This document shows, piece after piece, positions 57,117 through 64,000 of a stretch of DNA of 64,000 nucleotides (within the stretch, counting starts at the first letter, position 1; every line of letters starts with the position of its first letter). The stretch is taken from positions 62,001 to 126,000 of the forward strand of contig JACPNZ010000031.1 in NCBI GenBank assembly GCA_016185245.1. The letters are read 5' to 3'. Made by a program: the position numbers and the translations under genes. A model generated the notes under the pieces. The model worked only from the letters and a program-made list of their open reading frames with translations, did not search any database and was not told the DNA's origin. Origin of the DNA: Hyphomicrobiales bacterium. Lineage in GTDB: Bacteria; Pseudomonadota; Alphaproteobacteria; Rhizobiales; Aestuariivirgaceae.

Positions 57117-58007
57117 ATGAATTCCAAGATCATCATCACCTGTGCGGTGACCGGTGCCGGCGACACGGTCGGCAAGCATCCGGCGATTCCGGTGACACCG
57201 GAGCAGATCGCCAATTCGGCGCTGGAGGCGGCTTCGGCCGGCGCCACCGTGGTGCATTGCCATGTCCGCGACCCCAAGACCGGCAAGGGGGCGCGTGGCG
57301 TGCACCTTTATCGAGACGTAATGGAGCACATCCGTGCCAGGAACAAGGAGGTCATCATCAACTTGACCGCCGGCATGGGCGGCGATCTCGATGTCGGCTC
57401 CGGCGAGACCCCGATGAAATGGGGGCCCGGCACCGATCTGGTTGGACCGGAGGAACGACTGATCCACGTCAAGGAGTTGCGGCCGGAGCTTTGCACCCTC
57501 GATTGCGGCTCGCTCAATTTCGGCGACGGCAATACACTCGTGGTGCAGACGCCGGCCCAGCTGCGCGAGCAGGCCCGGCTGATCAGGTCCTATGGCGTCA
57601 AGCCGGAGATGGAGATTTTCGACTCGGGCAATCTGTGGTTCGCTAAGCAGTTGTGCGCCGAGGGGCTGATCGACGGTCCGCCGATGTTCCAGCTCTGCCT
57701 CGGTATCCCATGGGGGGCGCCCTACGACACCGAGACCATGGCCTACCAGAGGGCGCAGCTTCCCAGGGATTCGGTCTGGGCCGCCTTCGGCATCGGCCGC
57801 AACGAGTTCCCGGCGGTGGCCCAGGCCGTGCTGCTCGGCGGCCATGTGCGCGTCGGCCTCGAAGACAATCTGTGGCTGGCGCGCGGCGTCCCCGCTTCCA
57901 ACGGCACACTGGTCGAGAAGGCGGTCAAGATCATCGAAATTCTCGGCACCAAGGTCGCCACCCCCGACGAGGGCCGCGACATCCTGAAGTTAAGCCCGAG
58001 GAAATAG
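57117..58007 (+). CDS. Beta-keto acid cleavage enzyme (BKACE), probable 3-dehydrocarnitine cleavage enzyme
   Basis: 296 residues of the DUF849/BKACE family: [21 protein letters not shown], the Zn ligands [20 protein letters not shown], the LDCGSLNFG loop and [17 protein letters not shown]. In carnitine catabolism the enzyme condenses 3-dehydrocarnitine with acetyl-CoA to give betainyl-CoA and acetoacetate. It is followed after 2 bp by the carnitine dehydrogenase, which fits. The ATG at 57117 has AGGAGGAG upstream. Confidence 0.93.
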   Translation: MNSKIIITCAVTGAGDTVGKHPAIPVTPEQIANSALEAASAGATVVHCHVRDPKTGKGARGVHLYRDVMEHIRARNKEVIINLTAGMGGDLDVGSGETPMKWGPGTDLVGPEERLIHVKELRPELCTLDCGSLNFGDGNTLVVQTPAQLREQARLIRSYGVKPEMEIFDSGNLWFAKQLCAEGLIDGPPMFQLCLGIPWGAPYDTETMAYQRAQLPRDSVWAAFGIGRNEFPAVAQAVLLGGHVRVGLEDNLWLARGVPASNGTLVEKAVKIIEILGTKVATPDEGRDILKLSPRK

Positions 58008-58009
58008 CC

Positions 58010-59482
58010 ATGACCCCGATCAAGACCGTCGGCATCGCCGGCACCGGGCTGATCGGCGCCGGCTGGGCCGCCCGCCTGCTGATCCGCGGCTTCGACGTCG
58101 TGGCCTATGACGTGCAGCCCGCCGCCGAAGCGCGCCTCAAGGCCGCCATCGACGTGGCCTGGCCGTCGATGCAGCGCCTGCTGGGCAAGACCGGCCCGCG
58201 CGGTAAACTCACTTTTACCACCGATCTCAAGGAGATGGCCACGCGAGCTGACTTCGTGCATGAGGCCGCTCCCGAGCGCGAAGACCTGAAAATCAAGCTG
58301 TTCCGCGACATTGATGCGGTGGCGAGGCCGGAGGTGATCATTTCCTCGTCCTCCTCGGGGTTTCTGCCGTCCAGGCTCCAGTCCGAATGCCGGCACCCGG
58401 AGCGCGTGATCATCGGACATCCGTTCAATCCCGTGTACCTGTTGCCGCTGGTCGAGACCGTGCCGGGCGACAAGACGTCGAAAGAGGTCTTGGACCGGGC
58501 CGGCGTCTATTTCGAGGCGATCGGCATGCATGTGCTGCGCCTCAAGCGCGAGATCGACGGCTATATCTGCGACCGCCTGCAGGAGGCGCTGTGGCGCGAG
58601 GCGCTCCACATCCTCGACAAGGACATCGGAACAACCGGCGACATCGACGATTCGATCGTCTATTCGGCCGGCATGCGCTGGGCCTTCATGGGCTCGTTTC
58701 TCACCTATCACGTGGCCGGCGGCCCCGGCGGCATGCGCCACTTCATCTCGCAGTTCGATCCGACCCTGGAACTGCCATGGACCGACCTCAAATTCCCCAA
58801 GTGGAATGAGGCGCTCGAAAGGCGTCTGATCGAAGGCTGCGAAGCCCAGGCCGGTGGCCGCAGCGTCGCCGAGATCGAAGCCCGGCGCAATGACGTGCTG
58901 GTCGACATGATGAAACTGTTCAAGCAGCACAAGGTCGGAGCAGGACTGGTTCTGGCGCGCGAGGAAGAGAAGCAACGCTCCGCCTGTAAACGCTGGAACA
59001 AGGATATTGACGTGTCAAAGCCGCTCCGTCTGTGGGACGGCGAGGTGTTTACTTCGTGGCTCGACTACAACGGCCACATGACCGATGCCGCTTATCTCAT
59101 CGCCTTCGGCGACGGTCTCGATGCCTTCTTCCGCTTCATCGGCGACGACGAGGCCTATCGCGCCACCGGCAATACCTTCTTCACAGCCGAAACGCACCTT
59201 AACTACTACAAGGAACTCAAGGCGGGCGAACCGTTCCGCATCGAGACTCAGGTGGTGGGCGGCGATGAAAAGCGCATGCACCTCTTCCACCGTATGTATC
59301 ATGGGCGATCGGGCGAGCTTGTCGCGGTGAACGAGATCATGCAGCTTCACGTGAACCAGAAACGGGGCAAGGTGACGCCGATGGGGGCTTCTCTCTACGA
59401 GGCGCTGTCGGCGGTGTGGGCGGCGCACCAGAAGCTGGAAAAGCCGATCGAGCTCGGTCACGTGATGCAAGTGAAACGCTAG
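58010..59482 (+). CDS. L-carnitine dehydrogenase fused to betainyl-CoA thioesterase
   Basis: 490 residues. Residues 1-320 are a 3-hydroxyacyl-CoA dehydrogenase-like NAD enzyme: Rossmann GIAGTGLIGAGWAARL, SSSSSGFLPSRLQ, VIIGHPFNPVYLLPLVE and GPGGMRHFI. From about residue 335 a hotdog thioesterase follows (VFTSWLDYNGHMTDAAYLI, then NTFFTAETHLNYYKELKAGE). This fusion oxidises L-carnitine to 3-dehydrocarnitine and cleaves betainyl-CoA to glycine betaine in rhizobia. Strong fit to the preceding BKACE gene. Confidence 0.94.
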   Translation: MTPIKTVGIAGTGLIGAGWAARLLIRGFDVVAYDVQPAAEARLKAAIDVAWPSMQRLLGKTGPRGKLTFTTDLKEMATRADFVHEAAPEREDLKIKLFRDIDAVARPEVIISSSSSGFLPSRLQSECRHPERVIIGHPFNPVYLLPLVETVPGDKTSKEVLDRAGVYFEAIGMHVLRLKREIDGYICDRLQEALWREALHILDKDIGTTGDIDDSIVYSAGMRWAFMGSFLTYHVAGGPGGMRHFISQFDPTLELPWTDLKFPKWNEALERRLIEGCEAQAGGRSVAEIEARRNDVLVDMMKLFKQHKVGAGLVLAREEEKQRSACKRWNKDIDVSKPLRLWDGEVFTSWLDYNGHMTDAAYLIAFGDGLDAFFRFIGDDEAYRATGNTFFTAETHLNYYKELKAGEPFRIETQVVGGDEKRMHLFHRMYHGRSGELVAVNEIMQLHVNQKRGKVTPMGASLYEALSAVWAAHQKLEKPIELGHVMQVKR

Positions 59483-59497
59483 TAACGGGGAACACAC

Positions 59498-60223
59498 ATG
59501 GCACAACAGCGCGTCATGATCACCGCGGCGGCCGACGGCATCGGCCGGGCCATTGCCAAGGCCTTCGCCGCCGAAGGCGCCAAGGTTCATATCTGCGACG
59601 TCAACGAGATGGCCCTTGCCCGGTTCCGCGAAGACTTCCCGGAAATCGCCGCAACCCATGTGAACGTTCGCAACGAGGGTGAGATCGACGCCTGGTTCGA
59701 CGATGCCCTGGACGACATGGGCGGGCTCGATGTGATGGTCAATAACGCCGGCATCAAGGGGCCAACCGCCCCGGTTGACGACATCGACTATGCCGACTGG
59801 CGCGAGTGCATCGAAGTATGCCTCGACTCGCATTTCCTCTGTGCCAGGCGTGCCGCACCTGTAATGAAGGCGCAGAAATCGGGGGCCATCATCAATCTCT
59901 CGTCCAATGCCGGGCAATTCGGTTTCGGTAACCGTACCCCTTATGCGGCGGCCAAATGGGCAGTGATCGGATTGACCAAGTCGCTGGCCATCGAACTCGG
60001 CCCCCACAATGTTCGCTGCAACGCCATTTGCCCCGGCTCGGTACGCGGTGACCGTATCAACCGCGTCATCAAGGGCGAGGCGGAACTGCGCGGCGTGCCC
60101 TTCGAGGTGGTGGCCAAGGAAATAGTGTGGAACCAGTCGATTTCGCGTTTCGTCGAAGCCGACGAGGTGGCCGATCTCTGTGTCTTCCTCGCTTCGCCCA
60201 GGGCCGCCATGATCAACGGCTAG
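59498..60223 (+). CDS. SDR family oxidoreductase, ended by a TAG nonsense codon
   Basis: 241 residues of a classical short-chain dehydrogenase: TAAADGIGRAIAKAFAAEGA, VNNAG, and the Ser-Tyr-Lys set in INLSSNAGQFGFGNRTPYAAAK. The family normally continues ...MINGQDIAIDGH...; here the codon after MING is TAG (60221-60223), then the same frame runs on 14 more codons to a second TAG at 60266. A single CAG to TAG change explains this. The product may be unstable, since the C-terminus closes the NAD site. Role in the carnitine cluster unknown. Confidence 0.85.
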   Translation: MAQQRVMITAAADGIGRAIAKAFAAEGAKVHICDVNEMALARFREDFPEIAATHVNVRNEGEIDAWFDDALDDMGGLDVMVNNAGIKGPTAPVDDIDYADWRECIEVCLDSHFLCARRAAPVMKAQKSGAIINLSSNAGQFGFGNRTPYAAAKWAVIGLTKSLAIELGPHNVRCNAICPGSVRGDRINRVIKGEAELRGVPFEVVAKEIVWNQSISRFVEADEVADLCVFLASPRAAMING

Positions 60224-60273
60224 GACATCGCCATCGACGGCCATCTCGAAACTTTCCACATCCGGTAGCATCC

Positions 60274-61437
60274 ATGGATTTTTCTCTCTCCGAAGAACAG
60301 CAGATGATCGTCAAGACGACGCACGATTTCGTCGTCAACGAGCTTTACCCGCACGAGGCCGAAATCGAGGAGACGGGTGTGCTGCGCCACGATCTCCGCG
60401 ACGAACTCAGGAAGAAGGCGATGGAGGCGGGACTCTATGCCGCCAATATGCCGGCCGAAGTGGGCGGTGCCGGTCTCGACACCCTCACCTGGGTGCTCTA
60501 CGAAAAGGAGCTGGGCCGGGCCAATTACGCACTGCACTGGAACTGCGTGGCCAGACCGTCGAACATCCTCATGGCCTGCCAGGGCGAGCAGCGTGAGAAA
60601 TACCTGCTGCCATCGGTGCGCGGCGAGAAGTCCGACTGCCTCGCCATGACCGAGCCGGGCGTCGGCTCCGACGTGCGCGGCATGAAGACCTTCGCCCGGG
60701 CTGACGGCGACGATTTCGTCATCAACGGCACCAAGCATTTCATCAGCCACGCCGACGAGGCGTCCTTCGTCATCCTGTTTGCCGCCACCGGCGAGGAGGA
60801 TACGGCACGCGGCACAAAAAAGCTGATCACCGCCTTCCTGATCGACATGGGAACCCCCGGCTACACGGTGCGGAAAGGTTACAAGAACGTCTCGCACCGC
60901 GGCTACAATAACTGCATTCTCGAGTTCAACGATTGCCGCGTACACAAGTCGCAAATCCTGGGCGAACTGCACAGGGGTTTCGAGGTGGCCAACGACTGGC
61001 TGGGCGCCACCCGGCTTCAGGTCGCCGCCACCTGCATCGGCCGGGCCGAGCGGGCGCTGGAGCACGCCAAGCAATGGGCCGTCGACCGCAAGCAGTTCGG
61101 CCAACCGATCGGCAAGTTCCAGGGCGTGTCGTTCAAGCTTGCCGACATGGTGCTCGAACTGAAGGCGGCGGAGCTCTTGACTCTCGAAGCCGCCTGGAAG
61201 TTCGACCAGAAGACCGTGACTGACATGGACATGGCCATGGCCAAGCTCAAGGCCACCGAGATGCTGGCCTTCGTCGCCGACGAGGCCATTCAGATTCACG
61301 GCGGCATGGGGCTGATGTCGGACCTGCCGCTGGAACGCATCTGGCGTGACGCCAGGGTCGAGCGCATCTGGGAGGGCACGTCCGAGATCCAGCGGCACAT
61401 CATCTCGCGCGCCCTGCTCCGGCCACTCGGAGGCTGA
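60274..61437 (+). CDS. Acyl-CoA dehydrogenase, probable gamma-butyrobetainyl/crotonobetainyl-CoA type
   Basis: 387 residues: FSLSEEQQMIVKTTHDFVVNEL, the FAD-binding CLAMTEPGVGSDVRGMKT, and RKQFGQPIGKFQGVSFKLADM with C-terminal QIHGGMGLMSDLPLERIWRDARVERIWEGTSEIQR. The enzyme oxidises a CoA thioester with electron transfer to ETF. Context suggests conversion of gamma-butyrobetainyl-CoA to crotonobetainyl-CoA, inferred. It begins 5 bp after the second TAG of the SDR frame. Confidence 0.93.
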   Translation: MDFSLSEEQQMIVKTTHDFVVNELYPHEAEIEETGVLRHDLRDELRKKAMEAGLYAANMPAEVGGAGLDTLTWVLYEKELGRANYALHWNCVARPSNILMACQGEQREKYLLPSVRGEKSDCLAMTEPGVGSDVRGMKTFARADGDDFVINGTKHFISHADEASFVILFAATGEEDTARGTKKLITAFLIDMGTPGYTVRKGYKNVSHRGYNNCILEFNDCRVHKSQILGELHRGFEVANDWLGATRLQVAATCIGRAERALEHAKQWAVDRKQFGQPIGKFQGVSFKLADMVLELKAAELLTLEAAWKFDQKTVTDMDMAMAKLKATEMLAFVADEAIQIHGGMGLMSDLPLERIWRDARVERIWEGTSEIQRHIISRALLRPLGG

Positions 61438-61438
61438 G

Positions 61439-63478
61439 GTGCGGCGCGATCTTTCCCGTCTCCTCCACCCCACTTCCATTGCCTGTATCGGCGGGGCCGA
61501 GTGCGACATCGCCATCACCCGTACCCTGGCCCTGGGCTTCACCGGCAAGATCTGGGCCGTGCATCCCAAGCGTGAGCAGCTTGGCGGCGTCGCCACGGTG
61601 AAGTCGGTGGAAGAGATCGAAGGCCCCGTTGATGCCGCCTTCGTCGCGGTGAAACGCGAGCCCACCATCGATATCGTCCGCACCTTGCGCAAGAAGGGCT
61701 GCGGCGGCGCCGTCATCTATGCCTCGGGCTTTTCCGAAACCGGCGACAGCCGCCTGCAGGACGAGCTGCTGGCGGCGGCCGACGGCATGCCGCTCATCGG
61801 ACCCAACTGCTACGGCTATGTGAACGGCCTGGCCGGTGCCGCCCTGTGGCCCGACGAGCATGGCATCGAGCCTTGCTCTTCCGGCATCGCCATCGTCACC
61901 CAGTCGGGCAACATGGCCTGCAACTTCACCATGACCATGCGAGCCCTGCCGCTCGCCGCGGTTTTTGCCATCGGCAACCAGGCCGATGTCGAGATGGGCG
62001 CCATGGTCGAGGCCTTTGCCGCCGATCCGCGAGTTACCGCCATTGGCCTTCATATCGAGGGTCTACCCGATGTCGCGAATTTTGCCCGTGCCGCCGCCAT
62101 CGCGCGTCAATCTCGAAAGCCCATCGTGGCACTGAAGACCGGACGATCGGCGCAGGGTGCCAAGGTGGCGATGAGCCATACATCGTCGCTGGCCGGCGCC
62201 GATGCGCTCTATGACGCGCTGTTCGACCGCTATGGCATCGCCCGGGCCAGGTCTGTGACCGGTTTCGTCGAGATGCTGAAGTTCCTGCACCATGGCGGGC
62301 CACTGGCCGGCAACCGTCTCGTGTCGATGAGCTGCTCGGGCGGCGAGGCAGCTCTCGTTTCCGACCTGGCGATGGACCGCAATCTTGCCTTCCCGCCCTT
62401 CCCGGCGGCGCAGAAGCCGGTCATCGCCGCCACGCTCAACGAATTTGTCAACATCGACAATCCGCTCGACTATCACACCTTCATCTGGAACCAGGAGGAG
62501 AAGCTCATCGCTACCTTCAGCGCCGTGCTGGCGAGCGGTTTCGATGCGGCCATGCTGATCCTCGACACGCCGACCAATCCCAAGATGAATCCGGCGAACT
62601 GGAAGAAGACGGCGCGCGCGCTGGTCACGGCGGCGAAGGCAACTGGAGCTCGTGCCGCCGTGGTCTCGTCGCTGCCCGAAGGCATGCCCTACGATCTGGC
62701 GGTCGAGCTTTCGGCAAGTGGCGTGGCTCCCATGCTCGGCCTCGATGACGCCATGGCGGCTTTCGAAATGGCGGCGGCGATCGGCGCCAACTGGGCCCGC
62801 GTCGACGCCCCAGCCCCCATGTCGGCGGAGTTGAAGCGCGACGGCGTCGACATGGTGCTGACTGAGTTCACAGCCAAGCAGCTTCTGAAGTCGCATGGTC
62901 TGCCGGTGCCCGATGGCATCGTCTGCAAGGCCGGGGATGCGGCCGCCGCTGCTGACAAACTCGGCTATCCGGTGACGCTAAAGGTTTCGTCCGCTGCCAT
63001 CGTCCACAAGACGGAAGCGGCTGGTGTTGCCCTCAATCTCAGGACCGCCGATGATGTGCGAGCCGCCGCTGCGCGGATGGTGCGACTTGCGCCCGAGGTT
63101 CTGGTCGAGCGCATGGTAACGGGGGCGGTGGCCGAACTCATTGTCGGCCTCACCCGCGATCCGCAATTCGGCACCGCATTGGCGATCGGCGCCGGCGGTA
63201 TTCTTACCGAGCTACTGAAGGACTCGGTAACGCTGATCCTGCCGACCTCGCGACCCGAGATCGAGCGGGCGCTGAAATCGCTGAAAGTATGGAAGCTGGT
63301 CGAGGGTTTCAGAAACAGGCATGGCGATCAGGTCGCGGTCGTCAGGGCCGTGGAGGCGGTCGCCAGCTTTGCCGCCGCCCATCGCGGCCTGATCGAAGAA
63401 CTCGACGTCAACCCCCTGCTCGCCCTCCCCGATGGCGCCGTCGCCGTCGATGCCCTGATCAAGATGAGGAAGCCATGA
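61439..63478 (+). CDS. NDP-forming acyl-CoA synthetase (acetate--CoA ligase family), GTG start
   Basis: 679 residues in the order of this family: CoA-binding Rossmann domain ([35 protein letters not shown]), a succinyl-CoA ligase-like central part with the phospho-His region ([14 protein letters not shown]), and a C-terminal ATP-grasp domain ([58 protein letters not shown]). It would activate gamma-butyrobetaine or crotonobetaine to its CoA thioester. GTG start with GGAGG in the 3' end of the previous gene. Confidence 0.93.
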   Translation: MRRDLSRLLHPTSIACIGGAECDIAITRTLALGFTGKIWAVHPKREQLGGVATVKSVEEIEGPVDAAFVAVKREPTIDIVRTLRKKGCGGAVIYASGFSETGDSRLQDELLAAADGMPLIGPNCYGYVNGLAGAALWPDEHGIEPCSSGIAIVTQSGNMACNFTMTMRALPLAAVFAIGNQADVEMGAMVEAFAADPRVTAIGLHIEGLPDVANFARAAAIARQSRKPIVALKTGRSAQGAKVAMSHTSSLAGADALYDALFDRYGIARARSVTGFVEMLKFLHHGGPLAGNRLVSMSCSGGEAALVSDLAMDRNLAFPPFPAAQKPVIAATLNEFVNIDNPLDYHTFIWNQEEKLIATFSAVLASGFDAAMLILDTPTNPKMNPANWKKTARALVTAAKATGARAAVVSSLPEGMPYDLAVELSASGVAPMLGLDDAMAAFEMAAAIGANWARVDAPAPMSAELKRDGVDMVLTEFTAKQLLKSHGLPVPDGIVCKAGDAAAAADKLGYPVTLKVSSAAIVHKTEAAGVALNLRTADDVRAAAARMVRLAPEVLVERMVTGAVAELIVGLTRDPQFGTALAIGAGGILTELLKDSVTLILPTSRPEIERALKSLKVWKLVEGFRNRHGDQVAVVRAVEAVASFAAAHRGLIEELDVNPLLALPDGAVAVDALIKMRKP

Positions 63479-64000
63479 CCTCACCCATCCGCACCACCCG
63501 CCGCGGCCCGGTTCTGGAAGTGACCATCGACCGGCCCAAGGCCAATGCCATCGATGCCGCCACCAGCCGCATCATGGGCGAAACATTCGCAGGCTTCCGC
63601 GATGACCCATTGCTGCGGGTTGCCATCCTGACGGCGGCGGGCGAAAAATTCTTCTGTCCCGGCTGGGACCTCAAGGCAGCGGCGGCGGGTGAAACGCCCG
63701 ACTCGGACTATGGCGTCGGCGGTTTCGGCGGGTTGCAGGAACTCCCCGGCCTCGACAAGCCGGTGATCGCCGCGGTCAACGGCCTTGCTTTCGGCGGCGG
63801 CTTCGAAATCATGATCTCGGCCGACATCATCATTGCGGCGGAGCATGCGACCTTCGCGCTCCCCGAGATCAATTCCGGCACGCTGGCCGACGCCGCCACC
63901 ATCAAGCTGCCGCGCCGCATTCCCTATCATGTGGCAACCGAGATGCTGTTCACCGGAAGGCGCTTTGACGTGGTGGAAGCCAAGCACTGGGGCATTGTCA
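63475..64000 (+). CDS. Crotonobetainyl-CoA hydratase-like crotonase (3' end outside window)
   Basis: 175 codons read into the right edge. It resembles Cai[40 protein letters not shown] and [14 protein letters not shown]. The CaiD GxDLK-type oxyanion segment GWDLKAA is distinctive. It would hydrate crotonobetainyl-CoA to L-carnitinyl-CoA. Overlaps the synthetase stop by ATGA. Confidence 0.86.
   Translation, partial: MTSPIRTTRRGPVLEVTIDRPKANAIDAATSRIMGETFAGFRDDPLLRVAILTAAGEKFFCPGWDLKAAAAGETPDSDYGVGGFGGLQELPGLDKPVIAAVNGLAFGGGFEIMISADIIIAAEHATFALPEINSGTLADAATIKLPRRIPYHVATEMLFTGRRFDVVEAKHWGIV

Overview
The window is 64 kb of dense, GC-rich chromosome with no plasmid, phage or insertion-sequence genes. 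Gene content and order point to an alphaproteobacterium of the Hyphomicrobiales (Rhizobiales) type. Markers are an iscR-sufBCDS operon with two cysteine desulfurases, a cysE-DUF3126 pair, BTLCP, DUF2585 and DUF2066 proteins, CTTG(A/C)-N17-CTATA promoters and the palindromic intergenic repeats typical of that order. I cannot name a genus from sequence alone.

Layout. 1-9.2 kb: DUF2066 protein (cut by the edge), purM-purN, a WYL regulator, a nucleoside hydrolase, rarA, a Do/HtrA protease, and an Lrp-type regulator divergent from an ornithine/lysine decarboxylase-like gene. 9.2-16.9 kb: a nine-gene Fe-S operon on the minus strand (iscR, cysteine desulfurase, sufB, cupin, sufC, sufD, sufS, sufT, sufA-like) behind a clear promoter with an IscR-like site. 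16.9-30.5 kb: a hydrolase, EamA transporter, anmK, tyrS, a large AsmA-like protein, bactofilin, rpsB-tsf with a structured leader, an O-methyltransferase, two tandem tRNA-Leu genes, a transglutaminase-like protease and a gamma carbonic anhydrase. 30.5-40.1 kb: cysE-DUF3126, an enoyl-CoA hydratase, a hydrolase facing an orphan promoter and structured leader, a Zn-finger protein, a YcaQ-like glycosylase, two class III aminotransferases flanking a serine-hydrolase remnant, DUF3307 and a purine phosphoribosyltransferase. Several palindromic repeats lie here. 40.2-45.6 kb: a hybrid histidine kinase, cinA-like, sfsA-map-radC.

45.6-54.1 kb is a complete form II CO-dehydrogenase-type molybdenum hydroxylase cluster. 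It reads coxS-coxL-coxM-coxD-coxE, then two half-length XdhC proteins and a MoeA-like/MocA-like fusion. The catalytic subunit carries AYRGAGR (form II) rather than the form I AYxCSFR loop, so the substrate may not be CO.

56.1-64 kb is a carnitine cluster: a GlxA/CdhR-type regulator, a beta-keto acid cleavage enzyme, a carnitine dehydrogenase-betainyl-CoA thioesterase fusion, an SDR, an acyl-CoA dehydrogenase, an NDP-forming acyl-CoA synthetase and a crotonobetainyl-CoA hydratase-like gene cut by the right edge. Together they could turn gamma-butyrobetaine into carnitine and carnitine into glycine betaine. The SDR has a TAG stop where its family normally reads on, with 14 more in-frame codons after it.

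Most unusual items: the SDR nonsense codon; the promoter plus hairpin-rich leader at 33.0-33.2 kb that leads into the antisense of a neighbouring gene; the serine-hydrolase tail at 37.8 kb; and the tandem-duplicated Cys-rich secreted protein at 55.5 kb. I saw no CRISPR array, toxin-antitoxin pair, prophage or defence system.
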